Position numbers and translations under genes: made by a program
Source: Enterobacter sp. BIGb0383
GTDB taxonomy: Bacteria; Pseudomonadota; Gammaproteobacteria; Enterobacterales; Enterobacteriaceae
NCBI RefSeq assembly: GCF_003751845.1
Contig: NZ_RJKQ01000003.1
Location: 1 to 64,000 of the forward strand
Reading direction: 5' to 3'
DNA: 64,000 nucleotides
Shown: positions 56,524-64,000 of the stretch, piece by piece
Layout: each line of letters opens with the position of its first letter
Position numbering within the stretch: the first letter of the stretch is position 1
The notes under the pieces: model-generated
Told to the model about the DNA's origin: nothing
What the model saw: the letters and a program-made list of their open reading frames with translations, nothing else
The model's database searches: none

Positions 56524-59178
56524 TTAAAAGCGATATTCGATGCCGCCCTGCACGGTACGTCCACGGCCTAAGGTATTGCCCAGGGTTTCGCCGTAGCTGA
56601 CCACATAGGCGCGGTTAGAGACGTTCTCAACGGACCCGCGTAGCGTCAGATTGTCCGTTACGCGATAGCTGGCGTAGAGATCAAACAGGGTGTAACGCGG
56701 CCAGTCGGCCAGGTAAGGGGCGTTGCTCGGGACGCTATGGTCCTGATATCCCGGCGCAAAACGTACCGTGACACCGGCATCCAGCTTGCGGTCGAACGCG
56801 CGTCCGCCGAGGGTAAACGAGCCACGATCGCCGGGCAGAAACGATGCGGAGCTGAACTGGCTGCCGCCGTCGCAGACAACGAAGTTGTTCGCATCATCAT
56901 TCGCTTCCCAGTACCAGTTATTGGCGCTCCCGGCCCCTTGTTGCTTACCGCCCAGCCAGGCTTTCCGCGAGCAGAATTCGTTTTTGCCGATCATGTGCGT
57001 GTAGGTAAAATCGGTATAAATGAAGCCCGCATCGTAATTAAGCTGATACTCAATTCCCCGGAAACGGGTGCTGTTGAGGTTATTCACATACGCGGTATTG
57101 CCGAGCCCCGGCTGCGTGATACCGGGCTTCTCACGGTTAATCGCCATGCTGATATAGTTCGACACCCGGGTATCGAAGTAGGCCGCTTTGAACGCCAGAC
57201 GATCCTCGTCCAGCAACAGACCTGACTTCAGCACATTCACGCCCACTTCCCAGGCCTTAGAACGCTCCGCCTGCAGGAACGGGTTAGGGTATTGCGTGGA
57301 ATCGCCGTGGGCGCTGCCGCTGGTGAGGGTTTCAGTGATCGCCGGTGGACGCCAGGAACGCCCGTAGGTGGTATACAGATCCAGCCACTCCACGCCCGGT
57401 TTTACCGCCAGCGCCATGGTTGGCGACACCCGGGACTGCTCGCGATCCACCTCCCATTCATGATAAGAGCTGGTAACGGCGCAGCCGCTCAGACGGCGCG
57501 AGGTACAAGGGTTGTCAATGGTCCAGGTCGCTTCCGGATAGTTCATCCCGGTGATGCCGCGCAGACGATAGCGGTCATAGCGCAGCCCGCCTTCGACGGT
57601 GAGCCAGTCGTTATACTCATACGTCAGCGTGGAGAAGAGGCTGAATATCGAACGATTCCCACCGGGCGTCACGCCCTCCATATCCTCTGACGTTGAACGA
57701 CTGGTGGATTTGTCATAGTAAAATTCAGCGCCGTAATTCGCCTTCAGCAGATGCGCCGGAGCAAGGGAAAAATGCGACGTGTTTTGCAGCTGCGCGCCGT
57801 AAGTACGCAGGCGGGTTTGGGTCCAGTAATCGGCTGTCGTCCCGCTGCCCCAGGTATCGCTGTTCGAGTTGGTATCCACGTAGTAGAGCTTGGCATGCAG
57901 GTCGAGCCACTCGCGATCGAACGGCGCAAAGCTGTAATCCAGGGCGGCGTTGCGTGCCATCACCAGGTCGTAGCCGGTCTGTTTCCAGCCTAAGGTCCGG
58001 TCATTGCCTTCGCCGATAGCGGTCAGCGTACTGGCCGTCGGCGAGCTCACCTGGGTTTGCAGATAGCTCAGCTGCAGACGCTGATTATCGGGCAGATTCC
58101 AGCCGGCCTTCGCCATACGCGACAGCATCTTGTAGCGGCTGTCGGTGATCGGATTATTTTTTAACGCATGGGCATAGCGATCGTAATTGCCGGTGTCGTT
58201 GTTGACGCGAATATTGCCGATATCGCCTTTATTACCCGGGCGGTAATCGCCCAGATGGCGTTCGCTGGCGGCCAGCAGAATATCCCCCGTCTCATTACCC
58301 CACGCCAGCGCACCGCTGCCGATAAAGCGGGTACCGTTATCGCCGGTACTGGCGTGTAACTTGCCGCCCAACTCTTTGCCTTCATAGATAAAATCGCTGG
58401 CATTCAGGGTGTTAAAGGTGGCGATGCCGCCAAGCGTACCGGCGCTGCCCATTCCCCCGGTGGTGCCTTTATCGATGGTCACCCCGCTCAGTAGTTCCGG
58501 ATCGATATACATCGTGCCGTTACGCTGACCGTGACCGCTTTTCTGGAAGTTCATCCGCATCCCGTCGATGTTCATATTGACGCGACCATAGTCCTGAATG
58601 CCGCGAATATTCACCGACAGGGAGGGATCCTGCTGGCTGACGCTGGAGTAAACGCCAGCCGTCTGCTCAAGGATATCCGCCGCATGCCGCGCTGGCCTGT
58701 CATCCAGCTGCTTGCGATTGATCACGCTGACAGAGCGGGGCTGTTCGTAGACCCAGTCATCGGGTAAGTATTTTGGGGGCGCGACAACGACCAGGGTTTC
58801 ATCCTTTACGGCGCCGATGGCGCTGCGTGGGCGGAGGATCACCTGACCGTTATCGGTAAATTCTGGCGTAACGGCGTTGGTGCCAATCATCTGACGCAGC
58901 GCGGCGCCGACCGGCATCGACCCGTTAAGCGGCTGCGACGTCATCCCCTGTACCGTGCGGTCTTCGAAAGAGATCTGCACACCGGACTGCTCGCCAAATC
59001 GCAGCAGGGCGCTTTGCAGCGACTGCGAGGGAATCGCAAATTTTTTGCTGTGGCTTAACGTCTCAGCCGCCGGCAGTGCGGCCAGGCTCGGCGCTGTCGT
59101 TGCCAGCGCTAACGTCAGCGATAGGGCAAAAGCAAGAGGATGAAGGCTTTTGCAAAAATGGGGCTGTGGCTGATGCAT
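56524..59178 (-). CDS. hasR: HasR TonB-dependent haemophore/haem receptor
   Basis: Outer-membrane receptor of 884 residues. A signal peptide (about 1-33) is followed by an STN signalling domain (about 45-105, SLQSALLRFGEQSGVQISF), a plug and a 22-strand barrel ending in Phe (GGIEYRF). His216 (KSGHGQRNG, plug) and His624 (TSGSAHGDS, between WRPPAITET and NPFL) stand where the two haem-ligating histidines of Serratia HasR occur. The STN domain indicates signalling to the HasS/HasI pair. A Fur-like box lies upstream. Uptake needs TonB-ExbBD encoded elsewhere. Confidence 0.96.
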   Translation of the reverse strand: MHQPQPHFCKSLHPLAFALSLTLALATTAPSLAALPAAETLSHSKKFAIPSQSLQSALLRFGEQSGVQISFEDRTVQGMTSQPLNGSMPVGAALRQMIGTNAVTPEFTDNGQVILRPRSAIGAVKDETLVVVAPPKYLPDDWVYEQPRSVSVINRKQLDDRPARHAADILEQTAGVYSSVSQQDPSLSVNIRGIQDYGRVNMNIDGMRMNFQKSGHGQRNGTMYIDPELLSGVTIDKGTTGGMGSAGTLGGIATFNTLNASDFIYEGKELGGKLHASTGDNGTRFIGSGALAWGNETGDILLAASERHLGDYRPGNKGDIGNIRVNNDTGNYDRYAHALKNNPITDSRYKMLSRMAKAGWNLPDNQRLQLSYLQTQVSSPTASTLTAIGEGNDRTLGWKQTGYDLVMARNAALDYSFAPFDREWLDLHAKLYYVDTNSNSDTWGSGTTADYWTQTRLRTYGAQLQNTSHFSLAPAHLLKANYGAEFYYDKSTSRSTSEDMEGVTPGGNRSIFSLFSTLTYEYNDWLTVEGGLRYDRYRLRGITGMNYPEATWTIDNPCTSRRLSGCAVTSSYHEWEVDREQSRVSPTMALAVKPGVEWLDLYTTYGRSWRPPAITETLTSGSAHGDSTQYPNPFLQAERSKAWEVGVNVLKSGLLLDEDRLAFKAAYFDTRVSNYISMAINREKPGITQPGLGNTAYVNNLNSTRFRGIEYQLNYDAGFIYTDFTYTHMIGKNEFCSRKAWLGGKQQGAGSANNWYWEANDDANNFVVCDGGSQFSSASFLPGDRGSFTLGGRAFDRKLDAGVTVRFAPGYQDHSVPSNAPYLADWPRYTLFDLYASYRVTDNLTLRGSVENVSNRAYVVSYGETLGNTLGRGRTVQGGIEYRF

Positions 59179-59190
59179 GTGTGTACTCGA

Positions 59191-59229
59191 TTATTGTTGA
59201 TAATAGCAATCAATCTCATTCAACAATAA
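59191..59229. promoter_or_regulatory. Fur-like box and inverted repeat before hasR
   Basis: 59199-59217 read on the minus strand, GAGATTGATTGCTATTATC, matches the 19-bp Fur consensus at 13 positions. It is framed by a perfect repeat TTATTGTTG (59191-59199) / CAACAATAA (59221-59229). The site is 13-51 bp before the hasR start, so it probably covers the promoter. Confidence 0.5.
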
Positions 59230-59315
59230 AGACGAGCGACATACGCGAACCCGTAAATATTTTTTAGAAAAAAGTTAAAACCAGATACGGGCGAGGAAAG
59301 ACGCGGCTAACGGAC

Positions 59316-60284
59316 TCAGTACAGTAGCGTCATTCCTGGCAGAGACACTTGTTCCGCACCCAGCGTTTGACGCAGCGTTGCGATGGCGTTTTCAGGGTGA
59401 TTGAGGGCGAAAGTGCCGCTGACGATCCGCTTTCTGAGCGTCGGGTTAGCCACGATAACCGTCTGGCGCAGGTAGCGATTGATCTGCGCCACCGCTTCGC
59501 TGACCGGCTGATTATCGATAATTAACCAGCCGCGTCGCCAGGCGAACTGCGCCGGTGAAACGGACCGTCGCGTCAGTTGATTGTCAGCATAGTGCGCTGC
59601 CTGCTGTTCAGCCAGCTCCAGCGATTGCCCTTTATAGCTGACCCGGACGCTGTGCTCATGCACCGCCACGTCCGCGCCGTCGTCATTGAGATCGACGCTA
59701 AACTGGGTCCCTAATGCCTGGGTGACGCCGCCATTCGCTTCGACGCGAAAGGGGCGCGTCTCGCGTTTGCTCAGCGGGGCGACGGTAAACCAGACGTTGC
59801 CGGACAGGAGCCTGACGCGGCGCTCCTCGCCGTTGAAATCGAGTGCGATGGCGCTATGGCTATCGAGATCTGCCCGGCTGCCGTCCGGCAACGTCACCTG
59901 GCGAATTTCGCCGGTGGCGGTGTAGTAATCGGCCTGCCAGCGCAGACTGGCATCGGGAAGCAGAAACAGCGTGGGCAGGGCCAGCAGAATGGCTGCCGCC
60001 GTCGCCCAGTAAGGCCAGCGGCGACGTTCTGCCGCGGTCTTCACCGGTAAGGGAACCACGACAGGAGATTGTTCTTCCGGTACAGCATCAGCAGGCGTGG
60101 AAGCGGGCAGCGCACCGAGCATAAGCCATAGCTGCTGCGCCTTCATCAGCGCATCGACGTGCTGCGGATCTTCCTCCCGCCACGCGGTCATCGCCCGCTC
60201 TTCATCCTCGGTCAGCGACCGCTCGGCCATTTTCACGGCCCATAGCGCGGCCTGCTGACGTATTGCCTCACTCAACTGACTCAT
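59316..60284 (-). CDS. hasS: FecR-type anti-sigma factor HasS
   Basis: Transmembrane regulator of 322 residues that restrains HasI and receives the signal from HasR. A cytoplasmic N-terminal domain (DUF4880, WREEDPQHVDALMKAQQLW) is followed by one transmembrane helix (about 91-110) and a periplasmic FecR domain (RQVTLPDGSRADLDSHSAIAL) with a C-terminal receptor-contact region. It lies 73 bp after hasI and 137 bp before hasR, the same order as in Serratia. Confidence 0.93.
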   Translation of the reverse strand: MSQLSEAIRQQAALWAVKMAERSLTEDEERAMTAWREEDPQHVDALMKAQQLWLMLGALPASTPADAVPEEQSPVVVPLPVKTAAERRRWPYWATAAAILLALPTLFLLPDASLRWQADYYTATGEIRQVTLPDGSRADLDSHSAIALDFNGEERRVRLLSGNVWFTVAPLSKRETRPFRVEANGGVTQALGTQFSVDLNDDGADVAVHEHSVRVSYKGQSLELAEQQAAHYADNQLTRRSVSPAQFAWRRGWLIIDNQPVSEAVAQINRYLRQTVIVANPTLRKRIVSGTFALNHPENAIATLRQTLGAEQVSLPGMTLLY

Positions 60285-60357
60285 TTCACTGCTTCCTGAC
60301 TATCCGGGTTAATGATTAAGACGTTTGAACGAGATAAAACCCGTAAAAAAAATGCCA

Positions 60358-60855
60358 CTATTTTTGTATTCCGCTCATCATGGTGGCCAGTGCCTGCGCC
60401 AGATGCTTTTCTACGGTGCTGAGCGACACGCCAAGCACCGTCGCAATTTCCGTCTGCGGCAGCCCCTCAAACCGGCTGAGGCGGAAAATAGTTTGCGTCC
60501 GCTCCGGTAGGGTCGACAGTTGGGCTACCACTATCTCGACCTGCTGGTGGTCAATCGCACGTTGTTCAGCATTCGGATCGCCGCTGGGAAAGTGGGCCAT
60601 CTCCTCATCGCTGAACGCGGTCGTTTGCCGCCGCTGCTGCTGACGGTAATGATCGAACAGCAAATTCCTGGCCGTGCGGAACAGCCAGGACTCACTATCC
60701 TGTATTTTTCCCTGAGGATAATGCTCGGTGAGTCGTGCAAAACTCTCCTGCATCAGATCGTCAGCCAGTTGCGCATCATTTAGCTGGCTTTTCAGATACG
60801 CCAACAGCGGCTGGGCATAACGTTTAAACAGCACCTGCAGTTCAATATTGGACAT
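60358..60855 (-). CDS. hasI: ECF sigma factor HasI
   Basis: FecI-type extracytoplasmic-function sigma factor, 165 residues. Region 2 (about 10-75) includes DDLMQESFARLTEHY and SWLFRTARNLLFDHYR; region 4 (about 110-160) includes RTQTIFRLSRFEGLPQTEIATVLGVSLSTVEKHL. When HasR binds haem-loaded HasA, HasS would free HasI to transcribe the has genes. First gene of the locus, with a strong Fur box upstream, so iron starvation gates the circuit. Confidence 0.94.
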   Translation of the reverse strand: MSNIELQVLFKRYAQPLLAYLKSQLNDAQLADDLMQESFARLTEHYPQGKIQDSESWLFRTARNLLFDHYRQQQRRQTTAFSDEEMAHFPSGDPNAEQRAIDHQQVEIVVAQLSTLPERTQTIFRLSRFEGLPQTEIATVLGVSLSTVEKHLAQALATMMSGIQK

Positions 60856-60899
60856 TAACTTTTCCCTGAAGGGCTGCCATCAAAGCGACTATAAATCAC

Positions 60900-60918
60900 A
60901 TAAATGATTCTCATTTTC
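60900..60918 (-). promoter_or_regulatory. Fur box before hasI
   Basis: Minus strand GAAAATGAGAATCATTTAT matches the 19-bp Fur consensus at 14 positions. It is 45-63 bp upstream of the hasI start codon, consistent with iron-dependent repression. Confidence 0.7.
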
Positions 60919-61020
60919 AATGAGAAGTTATTAATGGCGACAGAAACGTCGGGCGGGAGAGTGTCAAACGGGTATTAATGGGGAGAGGGTTCTTTGAGGA
61001 ACTGACGTTGTTATCAATCT

Positions 61021-61046
61021 AAAACAGGGCCTTTCGGCCCTGTTTT
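61021..61046. terminator. gltD terminator
   Basis: AAAACAGGGCC-TTTC-GGCCCTGTTTT stem with T-rich flank on the minus strand. A second hairpin, GATGCCCGG / CCGGGCATC (61054-61074), lies between it and the gltD stop. It is an inverted near-copy of the terminator at 52665-52692. Confidence 0.88.
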
Positions 61047-61079
61047 GTTATGTGATGCCCGGCTGCCGGGCATCAACGA

Positions 61080-62498
<1,419 letters not shown>

Positions 62499-62507
62499 CT
62501 AAATTCC

Positions 62508-64000
62508 TTACTGCGCCTGCACGCGCAACTCTGCCGCGCTACGACTGCGGTGGCCTAACAGGGCTTTGACATCGCTCGACTTTGGTTTCACCAGGGCAAA
62601 TTTCGCCGAGAACGCCGGCCAGTTCGCCAGGATCTCTTCGCCGCGCTGGGAGCCGGTGTGGTGCACGTGTTCGGTAATCAGACCGCGCAGATGCTCCTCG
62701 TGGATGGCGAGGTCGTCGACGCTCAGGACTTCCACCAGTTCCGGGTTGACGCGCTTACGGAAATCGCCGCTTTCGTCGAGGACATAGGCGAAGCCGCCGG
62801 TCATCCCCGCGCCGAAGTTGACGCCGGTTTTCCCGAGAATACAGACGATACCGCCGGTCATATATTCACAGCCGTTGTCGCCGATACCTTCCACCACGGT
62901 GATAGCACCGGAGTTACGCACCCCGAAGCGCTCGCCCGCACGGCCCGCTGCGAACAGGCGACCGCCGGTCGCGCCGTACAGACAGGTGTTACCGATAATG
63001 CTGGCTTCGTGGCTGCGGAAGGCAGAACCGACCGGCGGACGTACTGCCAGCAGGCCACCGGCCATACCTTTACCCACGTAGTCGTTCGCATCGCCGGTCA
63101 GGAACAGCTCTACGCCGCCGGCATTCCACACGCCGAAGCTCTGGCCTGCAGTACCGCTAAAGTGCGCGCGGATAGGATCGGCCGCCAGGCCCTGGTCGCC
63201 GTGCGATTCGGCAATATAGCCGGACAGCGAAGCGCCCACGGAGCGGTCGGTGTTGCGAATATCAAACCAGAAAGTCTTGCTCTGGCGGTCGTCAACAAAC
63301 GGTTTTGCCTGCTGGAGCAGCTGCGCATTGAGCACCCCGTTATCAAACGGCGGGTTATGCTCGGTGCAGTGCACGGCTTTACCCGGATGCGGCTGTGCGG
63401 TTTCCAGCAGTTTCGACAGCTCAAGTTTCTGCTGTTTGGCAGTGAAGCCTTCCAGCTCTTTGAGCAGGTCGGTACGGCCAATCAGATCCACCAGGCGTTT
63501 CACGCCAAGCTGGGCCATCAGCTCGCGAGTTTCACGGGCGATAAAGTCAAAGTAGTTGGTCACTTTGAACGGCAGGCCGTGATAGTGGTTCTTACGCAGT
63601 TTGTCATCCTGAGTTGCCACGCCCGTTGCGCAGTTGTTCAGGTGGCAGATACGCAGGTATTTACAGCCCAACGCAACCATGGGGCCGGTACCGAAACCGA
63701 AGCTTTCTGCGCCGAGAATAGCGGCTTTAATGATGTCGAGACCGGTTTTCAGGCCGCCATCCACCTGCAGACGGATCTTATGGCGCAGACCGTTAGCCAC
63801 CAGCGCCTGCTGGGTTTCCACCAGGCCCAGCTCCCACGGACAGCCCGCGTATTTCACGGAGCTTAGCGGGCTGGCACCGGTGCCGCCGTCATAGCCAGCG
63901 ATGGTGATCAGATCCGCATAGGCTTTTGCCACGCCGGTGGCGATGGTGCCAACGCCAGGCTCAGAAACCAGCTTCACGGAGATCATCGCCTTCGGATTGA
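62508..64000 (-). CDS. gltB: Glutamate synthase large subunit, C-terminal part
   Basis: About 497 C-terminal codons of GltB; the reading frame continues past the end of the window ([17 protein letters not shown]), so the start lies outside. The visible part holds the FMN/3Fe-4S region ([38 protein letters not shown]) and the C-terminal beta-helix domain with repeated Gly motifs. It catalyses glutamine amide transfer to 2-oxoglutarate with GltD. The downstream gltF of E. coli is absent; the has locus follows gltD instead. Confidence 0.98.
   Translation of the reverse strand, partial: NPKAMISVKLVSEPGVGTIATGVAKAYADLITIAGYDGGTGASPLSSVKYAGCPWELGLVETQQALVANGLRHKIRLQVDGGLKTGLDIIKAAILGAESFGFGTGPMVALGCKYLRICHLNNCATGVATQDDKLRKNHYHGLPFKVTNYFDFIARETRELMAQLGVKRLVDLIGRTDLLKELEGFTAKQQKLELSKLLETAQPHPGKAVHCTEHNPPFDNGVLNAQLLQQAKPFVDDRQSKTFWFDIRNTDRSVGASLSGYIAESHGDQGLAADPIRAHFSGTAGQSFGVWNAGGVELFLTGDANDYVGKGMAGGLLAVRPPVGSAFRSHEASIIGNTCLYGATGGRLFAAGRAGERFGVRNSGAITVVEGIGDNGCEYMTGGIVCILGKTGVNFGAGMTGGFAYVLDESGDFRKRVNPELVEVLSVDDLAIHEEHLRGLITEHVHHTGSQRGEEILANWPAFSAKFALVKPKSSDVKALLGHRSRSAAELRVQAQ

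Noticed and set aside
61054-61074. GATGCCCGG / CCGGGCATC as a REP element
   Set aside because: Single copy in the window and lacking the REP consensus; better explained as part of the gltD termination region.

Overview
The window is a chromosomal stretch from a member of the Enterobacteriaceae close to Enterobacter, Lelliottia or Klebsiella. Nearly every housekeeping gene matches its E. coli counterpart in length and key residues, and the order follows the E. coli rrnD to gltBD region. Departures from E. coli K-12 are a type II dehydroquinase before accBC, msrPQ beside acuI, a periplasmic alpha-carbonic anhydrase, a sugar ABC cluster, an aldehyde dehydrogenase after aaeB and a Has haemophore locus. 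Comparisons with E. coli are from memory; no search was run.

Layout. 1-126: 3' end of a 5S rRNA gene and the rrn terminator. 182-4338 (-): polar amino acid ABC transporter yhdWXYZ behind a near-perfect sigma-54 promoter. 4671-6758 (-): MHYT-GGDEF-EAL protein, where E. coli has acrEF. 6903-8634 (-): yhdU and the dusB-fis operon, which carries an ERIC element. 8965-12436 (-): alpha-carbonic anhydrase, prmA, panF, yhdT. 12509-18898: a DeoR regulator divergent from an operon for a GatY-like aldolase, a CUT2 sugar ABC transporter and a PfkB kinase, placed between yhdT and accC. 18980-24177 (-): accC, accB, aroQ, msrQ, msrP, acuI. 24397-36710 (+): csrD, mreBCD, yhdE, rng, yhdP, tldD. 36749-42782: aaeR divergent from aaeXAB, then an aldehyde dehydrogenase and yhcO. 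42847-45706: two tandem yhcN paralogues, argR, mdh. 45761-52662: degS, degQ, zapG, zapE, rplM-rpsI, sspAB. 52705-60855 (-): hasISRADE. 61080-64000 (-): gltD and the 3' part of gltB.

How the genes work together. Much of the window is conserved core: fatty-acid initiation (AccBC), cell shape (MreBCD), envelope proteolysis (DegS/DegQ), RNA turnover (CsrD, RNase G), ribosomal proteins, and nitrogen assimilation (YhdWXYZ, GltBD). The accessory parts are two complete-looking modules. The sugar module imports an unidentified sugar, phosphorylates it and probably cleaves a ketose bisphosphate. The Has module is a haem-scavenging circuit: a sigma/anti-sigma pair and Fur-like boxes control a TonB receptor, a secreted haemophore and its type I exporter. 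A recurring design is a strong hairpin without a T-tract just after the gene whose product is needed in excess (yhdW, the sugar-binding protein, hasA, mreB).
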